Source of the DNA: Druceiella hillmani
Lineage: Eukaryota; Arthropoda; Insecta; Lepidoptera; Hepialidae
NCBI GenBank assembly: GCA_039881145.1
Contig: JAYKKI010000052.1
Coordinates: forward strand, 15,508,001 to 15,572,000
Reading direction: 5' to 3'
Length of the DNA stretch: 64,000 nt
In this document: piece after piece, positions 12,637 through 22,717 of the stretch
How the letters are laid out: every line of letters begins with the position of its first letter
Numbering within the stretch: position 1 is the stretch's first letter
The notes under the pieces: model-generated
The model's database searches: none
What the model was told of the DNA's origin: nothing
Seen by the model: only the letters and a program-made list of their open reading frames with translations
Made by a program: the position numbers and the translations under genes

Positions 12637-12825
12637 ATTTTCTCTGAAACTTAAAAGTGTTGATTAATCTAAAAAAGTTATTCAGAGTTATTAAGAGATT
12701 TTATCTCTCCAAAATCTTTTTATAACTCTGAATAACATTTCCAGAAAAGTCCGAAATTATTTAAGAAATTTGACCTATTAAATGTTTTTTCTGAATAACC
12801 AACACTTTTTCAGAGAAATATTTCT
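12637..12825. repeat. Nested inverted repeats
   Basis: An inner perfect pair of 15 nt (GTTATTCAGAGTTAT at 12677-12691, complement 12722-12736) encloses a smaller AGAGAT/ATCTCT stem. An outer imperfect pair (CTCTGAAACTTAAAAGTGTT and its counterpart AACACTTTTTCAGAG) surrounds it. Possibly an old foldback element. Confidence 0.6.
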
Positions 12826-13031
12826 AAAAACTGGAATTTATATGGTGAAAACTTATTTATTTCAGAACCTGTTTTACTTACCATAGCTTTATTTGTATAT
12901 CCTTTCTTTATATAAAAACTATAAGTGGAATAAATACTTGCAAATATTGAATCACAAACCTGACCAATTGCATATAACATTTGTGATAACTTGCATTATG
13001 ATGTCATTGTTTTTCAGGTATATAACCTAAC

Positions 13032-13154
<123 letters not shown>

Positions 13155-13196
13155 TTTGTCCTAACTTATACAGTTTGTAGATACTATTACTACTAT

Positions 13197-13229
13197 TATT
13201 TATGACAAATGCAAAATTTGTCATAAATA
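13197..13229. repeat. Perfect 14-bp hairpin, 5-nt loop
   Basis: TATTTATGACAAAT and ATTTGTCATAAATA with loop GCAAA, between the possible nested exon and the (TA)n array. Confidence 0.8.
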
Positions 13230-13344
13230 GGTAATAATAATGAATAGTAAAAAGGAGGAAGAAGAAATAACATATGAAATAAAATATAAAAAATAATTAC
13301 TAACATTATAAAAATTTGATTTCATAATTTAATTAATGAATTAC

Positions 13345-13456
13345 CTTTTTGTTGTTCTGCCTTTAATTCCTCAATAATTTTATATTGTGCAAGCATGCAT
13401 GTCGATGCATCCTGCAGCTTCGTCCAAAATACATAACTGTATGTTTCAGTGTCCAT
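13345..13456 (-). CDS. Possible first coding exon of an unrecognised small nested gene
   Basis: Seen: ATG at 13456-13454 with an in-frame TAA two codons upstream, 37 open codons, then the donor AAAAAG|GTAATTC at 13345 (phase 1). The peptide starts MDTETYSYVFWTKLQDAS and ends KIIEELKAEQQK, a Lys/Glu-rich likely helix. G+C is 37 percent by my count, above the surrounding intron. It sits on the same strand as SIK2, inside the proposed 17341-10019 intron. I do not recognise the family. Downstream exon candidates are weak. One at about 10850-10815 fits the phase (acceptor tttatttag, donor CTCTAT|GTAAGT) and would lead in phase 0 to the exon at 10019. Two other open stretches with ideal GTAAGT donors (12879 and 12090) do not fit the phase. 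Confidence 0.4.
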
Positions 13457-13816
13457 TTTTTATTCAAAAAACAAAATGATAACATCATAATCTATCATGT
13501 CTAGCCACCATGTTGCCATGAAAAAATATAAAAAAGCTAGATAGCATGATGACTTATAGCAGATACAAATAAAATATAAAAAACGAATGCGCAGCATAGA
13601 TAGGATGGATGCAAGTATCATTGGTCATACTAAAACTGGCAGTTTCATTAATTTTCAAGCTTTGTTGTTAGAAGTAGCTGATTTTTTTAAATAAAAAATT
13701 TTAATTATCAAAAAATAACGAATTTGATTCCGTAATGACTTATTTGTAAAACAACTTCAGTCTAAAATAGTTTTTAGAAGAAAACATTAATTTAACTTTA
13801 TGATAATTTGTCTTAA
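13457..13816 (-). other. Upstream flank of the possible nested gene
   Basis: No open frame of note. The stretch next to the possible start codon at 13456 is mildly richer in CpG around 13590-13600 (minus strand reads ctgcgcattcg) and contains T-rich runs on the minus strand. It would be the 5' UTR and promoter if the exon at 13345-13456 is real. I see no clear TATA box. Confidence 0.25.
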
Positions 13817-14463
13817 CCATTTGAGTGCCGATGAGCGCTATCACGCTCATGCACGTACTAACTAAATTTGTCACGGGCGTGCTGGTGCTGGCGAAATCAG
13901 TTGCTGTTTAGCATGTGGTAGGGGAGGTTGCTCGCACGCATCGCTAATTTTTGATCTTTCTACATGTCACATAAAGTTCAAATTATAATATTATTAGTAC
14001 TAACAATATAAAAAGGATCCAGGAAAAGAAAATTTTTAACTCATAATGTCGGAATATAAAAATAATTCGAGTGAAAATTATCATTTTTCAAGTGATAGTG
14101 GGAGTGACATTGTGGTGCGCTCACAATTTGGCGTAATGCAAATTTTGAGTAATAGTGATAATAGTGACGATAACAATTATTTTGCTGATGCGGAGGATGT
14201 ACCGGACTGCAAAAATACTATTGTGAACTTGATTTCAGTTTTTGTTATAATTTTTGTTCACAATATATATTTCCATAATTTTCTTTGTATTTTATTATCC
14301 TTGTATAAGTTTTTATTAAGAAAACAAAGAAAAAATTATCAAAATTGGATAATTTTTGGAAGAGATACAGTTTTTTTGAGACAAGGGTAAATGACATTAA
14401 AAACAAAAGATTTCTTTGGCATTTTTAAGTATATATGAGTAAAAAACCATGACACTAAAACGG
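13817..14463 (+). mobile_element. Deleted piggyBac-like element
   Basis: The element is bounded by TTAA at 13813-13816 and 14464-14467, the piggyBac target site. Its ends are inverted repeats: left CCATTTGAGTGCC, right (read inwards) CCGTTTTAGTGTC, three mismatches in 13, in the CCCTTTGAGTGCC style of insect piggyBac-like elements. A subterminal palindrome (atgagcg/cgctcat) lies near 13830-13850. At 647 bp it is far shorter than an autonomous copy (about 2.5 kb) and keeps only the start of an open frame. Non-autonomous copies like this move only if a related transposase acts in trans. Confidence 0.8.
14046..14390 (+). pseudogene. Remnant N-terminus of a piggyBac-like transposase
   Basis: A 114-codon frame begins MSEYKNNSSENYHFSSDSGS, continues with clusters of Asp and Ser (NSDNSDDNNYFADAEDVPD), then turns hydrophobic and lysine-rich. 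Acidic, Ser-rich N-termini are usual in piggyBac-type transposases. The catalytic Asp residues and the Cys-rich C-terminal domain are absent, so the frame has been joined to the 3' end of the element by an internal deletion. It lies wholly inside the TTAA-bounded element. No catalytic function is expected. Confidence 0.55.
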
Positions 14464-14467
14464 TTAA

Positions 14468-16212
14468 AATTATTATCTTTTTCATTAAATGTAATGAGTG
14501 AAGTCCCTTATTAAATGTGTATTCATTAATATATTATTTTTAAATTTATGAATATAAAAAATTCCAAAAATATTTTAGAATCCTTCTAACTTTCTGGTTT
14601 TTATTTTTCTTTTACCATAGATGATGGAAAACACTTTTTAAAAAAGAAATTTTATATTAAAAAGTTTGCTGTTATCTCGTATTATTCTCATATTCATATG
14701 ATAATATAGTTGCATTTAAGAAGATAATAATATGAATGCATTTTCCCAATAAATTTTAATTGTCAAAATTTTAAAAAAAGTAATTAATTTATATATTTAT
14801 TGGTACTGTTTTATATTATCGTAATTTTTTATTATGCAAAACGAAAAATATCAACTTATGATCATTATTATAGAAAAATAATTTGTAAATTCTCATCCAA
14901 TTTTCAATAATCTCAGCCTAATAAATAACATATAAATACTACCCAAAATTTAATAAAAATGATTCCTCCTATTTTTAAATGCTGAAATCATTAAATTATG
15001 GTCCCACGATACGGTTAATACGGACGGCAACCTTAAATAATCTAAGAGACAAAAAGCAACTAAACATATTGAAATAATACACTATAATTCTACGCAACAT
15101 ATTGTGAATAACCAAACAAAATAACATGCTTTTCCTATTACCAAGTCTAATTAAAAATAACAAAAGAAAACAAAGTAAAATACATATTAGACGATCAAGA
15201 CTATTTTGTTTCCTCTATTACAAAAAATCATCAAAGGAGTGCAAAAAATAAAACAACAATATGATAATAAAATTAATATTTAATGACATTATATTCATAT
15301 CGACATTGAAATTTGACTGTGATCAGACCTAAGATAGCATATAAAATACAATAGCATATATTTTCACTAGCAAATCTCATATGAAATAATACACTACCTA
15401 CATAGGTTACAAAACACAGAATCTATAAACATACATACGAAATAAATAAACACAAAACTCATTAAAATACTTAGGAAATAAAGTAGGAACATGGGAAGAA
15501 TAAAAAAAACTTTACAAATGTGACACACACACAGGCGTGAAGATGAATTGTCATACTTAACTAAAATAATAATACCAACGGTACAAACAAATATTAAATG
15601 TATGTATTAATCCTTAAATATATGTCCATAATATTATTATTAACTGATTACATTATATCATTTGAATACAATGTTAACTAATATAATACATTTTATATGT
15701 AATTATGTACAAAGTTATGTGTTAGAATTTGTGGTGTTGATTGTTTTATTCTTTAGTAGACATTTATTGTCATTTAAATCATTTACAATTTATATGTTCT
15801 TATCTCAAAGTACATAAAAAGTTTGATCCTAATGAAGCAGAAGCAAATGATTACATTCTTAAAGCTTTGCCAAATTTAAGTTTGACGTTTCAAAATCTGC
15901 ATGTTTCCAATTGAATATTACAATAATTCAGATTGCTTTATGTGCTATATTCATCTACATTACAAGAGAATGGACGATATTGTACCTGTAAGACCATAAA
16001 ACCACCGATGGAGTTTAAACGATGGTTCAGTAATAATTTCGTAACATCAATGACTGTTTAACTTCATTGAAATTTTAAACTGTAGATTATATTTACTGGT
16101 GGGACTGAGTACTTTAAACTCCTGTTCGTAGATTAGCTGCAATAATATGGCCGTCCAGCTATGAGTTGTTTAGGTTTCTGTCATTCTCCCGGACTGTCAT
16201 TTAGTTTATACC
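14468..16212. other. AT-rich SIK2 intron or 3' flank, no gene seen
   Basis: No convincing exon on either strand. It is sparse in landmarks: a GGTCCCACGATACGG block near 15000 and a plus-strand KKFDPNEAEANDYILKAL-like reading near 15820 with no context to support it. Confidence 0.5.
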
Positions 16213-16636
16213 AACTGTCAACAAATCTCGGTTTATTTCAGTTGTTGTTTAGAAAATTCTTTACAATATTAATAGGTTATAATATTAATATTATTAGTTA
16301 GACGGTTTATATTATCAGTTAATCGAAAGGGGGTATGCAAGGGGCGATCCTGTTGAAGAAATTGTATTATTGTTGAATGGTCTTAACAATCATTATCGTT
16401 CTAAATTTTGGAATAACGAAGACCATCTAAGTCAAAATGTTCACTCCATTCTTAATAAAATTGGTCACTAACTTTTATCTGGCAATATAAAGTTAAAAAC
16501 AGATATATTTGTAAAAAAGACGCTTCAATTAATGCTAGGTTTTTATAAATATCATTAAGCATTTAGTCAATAAAAATCTTCAGTGTTGCAAGTTACAAAT
16601 AACAGATTGAATGAAAACCGAGATTTGTTGATAGTT
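16213..16636. mobile_element. Candidate element with 22-nt inverted ends
   Basis: AACTGTCAACAAATCTCGG at the left (16213-16231, arm to 16234) is complemented at 16615-16636 with one mismatch. The 424-bp block between carries a plus-strand open segment at about 16330-16470 that reads GDPVEEIVLLLNGLNNHYRS then NVHSILNKIGH before a stop. The product is not recognised. It lies between the two proposed SIK2 3' ends. Confidence 0.45.
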
Positions 16637-17340
16637 AGGATAAACAGTAATTGATTTTACAGCTCTAAATGTTCATGCACAAACTTTTCAAAAATGTTTA
16701 CTTTTCAAAGCAATTTTACTGAAATGAAAAAAGTTTTCACGAAAGACGAAAGTGATATCAGTGGAATAAATAATTTGTTTAAACAATTTTTGGAATTCTT
16801 TGAGTATGAGGTTATATCGAAAAGTTATATTTATATTCATAGATCTTTGTAAACAGGCAATTTATTGTTGATAAATAAAATTTTTTCTTAATTATATCTT
16901 AGGTAGGATTGCAGGCAAGATTAGTCCATTTATTTAAAGTTTTTTTTTATGCTGTGTAAAGTGTTCAATAAATAATTATATTATACGCTATGCTTTCATT
17001 TGGAAATCATCTATAAATTTATATAACGAAAATTAAAAGAAAAATGTAAGCATTATTCTAATATTCATATCTAGAATGATGTTATATAAGATATTGCATT
17101 GTATAAATATGTTTTCCGTTATTTCAATTTTAGATATATAATATAATTTTTTTAATGTCTTGCAAACATAAATAATTATAAAAGTAATCTATATATTAAA
17201 ACATGCAGTCTAAAATCATAAAACTTAAAGTTTCATAAATGAATTTGTGACCTAGTGATAGATTACGACATTAATTTTAATCAGTGCACTTGAATGAAAT
17301 AAAAATAATGATAAAGCATTCAGTTTATTTGATGGTATAC
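16637..17340 (-). other. Possible 3' UTR of the read-through SIK2 form
   Basis: If the transcript reads past 17341 it stops at 17320-17322 and meets a canonical AATAAA on the minus strand at 16861-16866, giving a 3' UTR near 470 nt. If it is spliced at 17341, this is the start of the last intron. Nothing else stands out. Confidence 0.4.
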
Positions 17341-19909
17341 CTGAAAGCATGGTTGCGCTTGAAATAAATTATTTGCTGGCCAAACTCGCTCACTACTCCA
17401 CAACCCAGTTGGATTATTGGAGAGTCCAGACTCGTTTATAGTAGCGCTGTTCTCCGATATATCTTGTAATTGTATACTACTAGGCTTACCTGCCATCTCT
17501 GATATTTGACAGGCATTTTGCAAACTGGACGGCAAATTAGACCAATTTTCATTGCCTAATCTATCCTTATTTGTTATAGTTATTTCCATGGAACCCTGAT
17601 ATGTATAATTAGGTATAGATTCCCCGGGCTCCTCCACCTTACGTTTCGGAGACTGACTGGGGCCCTCCACAATAGCTTGAAAAGCTAAAAGATCACGGTT
17701 CTCAGTCTCTGACAAGGGTAGAGGCAGCGGAGGTAATATCTGCTGTTGTTGAGCGATCTTATAGCTCTGTTGACGTAACATTTGTCTTCTACTCAGCCCT
17801 AACTGTAAAGCATGCAAGCTATTGGCATCTAAACCAGAAGCAGTGGGCTGTGTGAGCGCTACCTGCTTCTGCAAAATCTGTCTCTTCTGCTGCAACAATC
17901 GGTGCTGCATGAGTTGCTGTTGCAGTGGTGGTTTTGGACTCTGAGCTGGAGGGGCACCGCTACTCGTTACGTCGATTGCTTCCTGCATTTGTATATTTTG
18001 GGTGGTCATTTTTGGACTGGCTGGCATAGGTGGAGAGGTACTTGAGTAATTGAAGTTCTCCGGAAGGCTGACTCGCTTTGGAATAATACTTTTGGATTCC
18101 ATAAAATGGGGACTGAAAGTTGCAGCAAACTGATTATGCTGCAATTGTCTCTGTGTCATTTCTTCGACAGGAATACTAGCCTGGTATTGAGTTTTAAGTT
18201 TTTGTGCTTCCTTCTGCACCAAATGTAATTCCAACACTCCCTTGGCTTTACAACCCTCATTAAGCCTTTGACTATTGAAGGCTAGAGTGTTTTTTTGTGT
18301 GTCATTAGATTGGGACACTTGTTGAGCTACTAGTCCGTCGCTTGCTCTTCTGCCTTCTCGGAAATCGACTGGACTCCGAGTCACATTTCGCATGCAAGTC
18401 TTTGGTCCAGATTGGTGATGATAGTTAAGAGGGTTATGCCGGTTCAATAAACCGCCACCTGGAGTTTTGTTCCCGCATGATGATATATAGACACAGGGAT
18501 GCATTGGACTTGTATTTATAAGAGCACTATTCTCATATGCCAATTTATCTTCAGTGGAGGTGCAACTTGGTAAACTACTCGCCAGCTCGCTGGAGCAGTC
18601 TGACAATTGATAATCTAAACTTTCAAATGTAGAAAAATTACTCTGCGATGAGTCACAACTGAGATTTTGGCTTAAACTTTTATTATTATAGAAATTAACA
18701 ACACCACTGCTCGAACTGGAACTGGCATAGGAACTCAATCTGTTCTGTGCGCTAGGTATGCTCGCTAAATCATCCATGTCGGTTTCACATCCCTCATCGG
18801 TTGACGAAGAGTATTGTTGTTGAAATTCAACAGTCTTTGTTACGCCTTGAACATTCTGGCCACTGAGCCTGGCATTATTTAGGGAGTATTTACTATCTTG
18901 TCTAAATAGAGATGTGGGGTAGAGTTCACCGGTAACTGGCAGGTTTGAGATTACATCGGCTGTATTTGGCAATGGAGGCAAGATGGTATTTTGTAGAAAT
19001 GCATATGTCTGTAAGTGATTCATGTAGTCCTTGAAAGGTGGCGTGCTGCTTTGTAGCCTGGTAATATCTTGCTGTTGGGCTTGAGATACTAATCTACAGG
19101 AATCCAACGTCTGTTTATTATGGTCGGACCCAGTAGACTGTCTGCTATCTGGCAAATTAGTGCTTCTCTGCTCATTTGTTGGAGGCAAATGATTTCCAGC
19201 AAGATTTAAAGTGCCCTTAAGAGGTAACGGTGACTGTTGCAAAGTATTCATTAATTTTGCTGCCTCTGTACTCATGGTAAATGTTGTGGAAGAATTAGGT
19301 AATTTTAAGTGATCTGATATAAAGTTAGTAGCAGAAGCTGAATTCTGTAAAATATTGGCCATCAAGTTGGAGTGTTCAATTGATGAAGAGGTCTTCCCCG
19401 ATTCAATAGCACATTTGGAGTCAAAACTGGATGAAGTTAATAGCCGAGTGCCATCAGTATTTAAATTTCTACCAGTTTCAGGTCCAACCGTCGTAGATTG
19501 TTGCAGTAGTCGTCTACAATCTTCGCTGGATTGCTTGAGGATTTTTTGCTGTTGCTCTAATGTCGATGTGAGGAGCCTGTGTGATGTAGCTACACCTTCG
19601 CTATTTAGTTTAGCTGCTAGTCTGGCATTTGAATCTGACAGATCAATGTTTCTCATGGACAGTATTCTGCTTGATTCACTATCAGTACTGCTCCGTGCAC
19701 CTAGCAAATCGAGGTTGGTTGCAAGGAAACTTCTGCTTGGCTCATTGGTATCAGAACTCCTCTGCAATAGCCTCTGTTCAGTCATATTCATTCCTGCTAA
19801 AGAAAGCAACCTTTGAGTTTCTGAAGATGAAGGATCTGTTGATGATGATGTATTTGTATTGACACGGGCGTAATCTCTAGCTTGATGTGACTCCGACGTA
19901 TGAAGTAAC
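17341..19909 (-). CDS. SIK2: SIK2-type salt-inducible kinase, long C-terminal exon
   Basis: This 2569-nt exon encodes 856 residues of the regulatory tail of a SIK2-like AMPK-related Ser/Thr kinase. SIK kinases phosphorylate CRTC coactivators and class IIa HDACs and are inhibited by PKA through 14-3-3 binding. Seen: acceptor ttccag then GTTACTTC at 19909, in phase with the preceding exon (CAA AG + G gives Gln-Arg). A GRRASDG motif lies near exon residue 522 and matches the PKA/14-3-3 site of vertebrate SIK2 (Ser587). It is followed near residue 557 by AKGVLELHLVQ (human TKGILELNKVQ) and near residue 675 by QQLMQHRLLQQKRQILQKQ (human QQLQEHRLQQKRLFLQKQ). The order and similarity of these three blocks identify SIK2 rather than SIK1 or SIK3. 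The rest is low-complexity S/Q/N/P. The reading frame runs on to a TGA at 17320-17322, but CAG|GTATAC at 17341 is a usable phase-0 donor, so the last six codons (VYHQIN) may be intronic. An AATAAA on the minus strand at 16861-16866 would serve the read-through form. Confidence 0.93.
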
Positions 19910-22117
19910 CTGGAATAAGCAAAATATTATCTTTATATAAAATATGTAGAAAATTGCAATAGATTGTAAATTTACAAATACTAAAAATAACACAGTACAC
20001 AAATATATGTATAAACTAACATATATAGAAAAGGAACAAAATATGGAGGACAGATAATTGATGATAAATCCTATGTAATTTTATATTCTTACTTTCCAAT
20101 AATTTTTATTTAATCCATAATTTGGCAAAAAATTTAATGATAATATTTTCAAAGATTATGCTTTATTTCGGAAAAATAAAGAGGAAATTTAAGACTTAAA
20201 TTGAGATGTTTGAGATGAGCTGCGATATTTACCTCCGAAACTGGCTTAATTAAAAACCTTATAGGGGACATTTGAAAATGACAGAAATAAAAACTGTTGG
20301 TTGTATATTTGTCAATATCAGTAGACTGATAATAGGAAATCATTGAATATAAAGAGGTGATATTATTACGGAATATAAAATTCAAATTATGAAAAGTTAA
20401 CGGATTGTATTGTTTTTATGAATTATTAAAATGCTTTTATATTACACTCTACACTATATTTAACCATTATAAATTATTTTGATTGATAACAATATGTACA
20501 CTATGAGGACATAAAAAAATAACAGCAGTGAAATCAAAGGTTAATTAATATATCACCAGATGGCACTAACGGCATTTTTCATGATTAATATACCAATTAC
20601 ACTAACGGAACTTATTGAAAATAACTTAATTAACTTAATATTCAGTATTTCAATTTTAATCATTTTTATTTAATGTATTTTTGCTGGTATCTTTATATAA
20701 CAGTTGACATATTTTTACTATTTTAAATTTATTTGGGCATTTCAGTTATTTACCAAAATTCCAATCTATACACATGCTAAAACATACGTAATGCTAAAAC
20801 TTTTTTAAGTAATATGCCTTTTCTGAGTTTATGAGCTCAGCTAATAATCTTCCAGTCTTCAACCAAATTTGCTATACCGCCTGTTAGTATGACGTAATGA
20901 TGAATCTTATTTGTTAAGTTTATATATCTCTGTTAATTGAAACTTAACAGAGATATATAAACTTAGTGTAATATTATTTCATAAAAATCTGTTCAATCAT
21001 TTTTGTGTGAGTAGGTAATAAACAGAATTACACCTATTTTTGGCTTCTGAATGTTTTAAACAAAGTATTAAATGCTAATTATCTATTGGCTAAACACACA
21101 GACGCAATGTTTACAGCGTTACTATTTATGTCGCTAATAATATAACTGATAGTTTTTAACTCTTAGAAGCGATTGTACTATTCGACTTATTTTATCTTAG
21201 ATGTTTTATCCTAAGAGAATAATTGAACGCAAAGGGAAAGATTTTTGTTTGACGATACTCTTGATAATATGATGATCAGTGTGTGGTGATGTTTCTAAAT
21301 TAATTATATGCTTTTGCATCTGTTCCTATTAATAGTTCTAAACTAGAATAGCTCCTCTTTTTCAGGTATCACTATAATGTATAAATATGAAATCAGTAGC
21401 TAGTGTGAGATGTAAATAAAAAAAATTTAATATATAAAATTATATTGAGTAAATTGATAAAAATTAAGCTAAGAATAGCTCATTGTTTCGAAAACAAATT
21501 ATGAAATTCTTTCCTCCTAAGTGATGAAATGTATTATAACACTGTCAGTGAAGAAAAACATTTGAGTTATAAACATAAAAAATATTAGTTTTCTAAAAAT
21601 GCTGTCTTTCTATGAGAATCTCAGTTCCGTAACTAAAATACTTTAAGCAAAGATTTTTTTATTAATTTTATGAAAGCTAGCTCTTATTTATATAACTTCA
21701 TTTTTACAGTTATTTTAGACATCAGTACAACATTTATAGCATGAATTTTAAGTCAAAGGTTGTTAGGTAAGACAATTTGTTTTTTGGAACTTTATTTTGT
21801 TAATTCATTTATGTCATATTTGTGAAGTCATACTGAAAATAGTGGGAAGCGGAAAATAGATACATCAGTATTTATCATAAGTAATAATTTGGAAGTGTAA
21901 AATTGACAAATTTAATAATGAGTAAATTATGGTGACATAGAGACACATCGGCAAGTATTCTATCACTCAATTAAATAACGAAGAATAAACTTGAGAAAAC
22001 AGTGACATAGTAATCAAGGTAATGTAAACTAAAATCAGTTTGAGACAAAAAGTAATGGTTTGAATTTTTATTCACGTTAAATTAATTATATTCATCTTGA
22101 GATGTAGTCTTAGGGAT
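19910..22117 (-). other. SIK2 intron
   Basis: Intron from the 22482 donor to the 19909 acceptor (2.57 kb in full). AT-rich, with the 22-bp perfect hairpin at 20915 and a CTCF-like motif at 20553. No nested frame is convincing. Confidence 0.75.
20915..20965. repeat. Perfect 22-bp hairpin, 7-nt loop
   Basis: Arms 20915-20936 and 20944-20965 pair without mismatch (left arm TAAGTTTATATATCTCTGTT plus AA); loop TTGAAAC. It lies in the SIK2 intron between 19910 and 22481. Confidence 0.9.
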
Positions 22118-22369
22118 TTAATTTTTCACAACTAAATGAAACTATGTGATGTAGTATTATTTCTACTTTATTCTAAATCTTTACAACAACATAGGTTTCG
22201 TTTTATGGCAACATCTTCAGTTTTATGGCAACATGTTCTTTTTAATGATCTTTACAATTTGCCCAGCTGAAGATGTTGCCACAACACGAAACCTAGGTCG
22301 TGGTAAAGATTTTGAATAAAGTAGAAAAAATACTACATCACGTAGATTCATTTAGTTGTGAAAAATTAA
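22118..22369. mobile_element. Foldback (MITE-like) element, copy 1
   Basis: The two arms are near-complete inverted copies: left CACAACTAAATGAAACTATG from 22127, right ending CATTTAGTTGTG at 22360, each followed inwards by GTAGTA with TTCTACTTT-type sequence and a further inner repeat around GGTTTCG and CGAAACC. It lies in the SIK2 intron just downstream of the 22482 donor. A second copy of the family is at 62718-62928. No coding capacity. The family is not known to me. Confidence 0.75.
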
Positions 22370-22481
22370 TTTAAAATGAATTTCTATAAAATTAACGCCA
22401 AATTATTTTTAAGAAGTTAATACAAATTTGTACCTATAATTGGAGATAACCTGTTTCGAAGTCTCTTTATTAAATATTTAC

Positions 22482-22717
22482 CTTTGCACATGATCACTAG
22501 CTCTTCTAGAAGGTGTATCATGTTGCGAGTGTTGAGAACCAGCACCGTGCATTGCATTTTGCTCTCTAAGAAGCGCTTGATCAGCTACTGTCGATGGCCT
22601 TCTTCTCGGTCGGCTCGAGTTGCTGCTAGTACTACCCTCTTGGGCTCGCTGCCTTAATCTCTCAAGCAAGAGAAGGTAAATAGCGGCATGATGGTCGTAA
22701 CTATTTGACCGGAGACT
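22482..22717 (-). CDS. SIK2: SIK2-type kinase, exon with second half of the UBA-like domain and RRRPS site
   Basis: Internal exon of 236 nt: acceptor ttttcag|AGTCTCCGG at 22717, donor CAAAG|GTAAAT at 22482, phase 0 in and phase 2 out. It opens SLRSNSYDHHAAIYLLLLE, the second half of the SIK UBA-like (AID) domain; human SIK2 has [20 protein letters not shown] at this place. The UBA-like domain packs on the kinase and supports activation by LKB1. About 37 residues in comes RRRPSTVADQA, matching the RRPSTIAEQ phospho-site of human SIK2 (Ser343). Near the end is a second basophilic site, SRRASDHVQ. Both are inferred 14-3-3 docking sites once phosphorylated by PKA. The frame joins cleanly to the exons on both sides. 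Confidence 0.92.

Noticed and set aside
12879..13002. Candidate second exon of the nested gene (LSQMLYAIGQ...YTNKAM then GTAAGT)
   Set aside because: It has an ideal donor but its acceptor lacks a pyrimidine tract and the phase does not match the exon ending at 13345.
19355..19816. Plus-strand frame of 153 codons over the SIK2 exon
   Set aside because: It lies antisense to a well-supported coding exon and its residues mirror that exon; no independent support.
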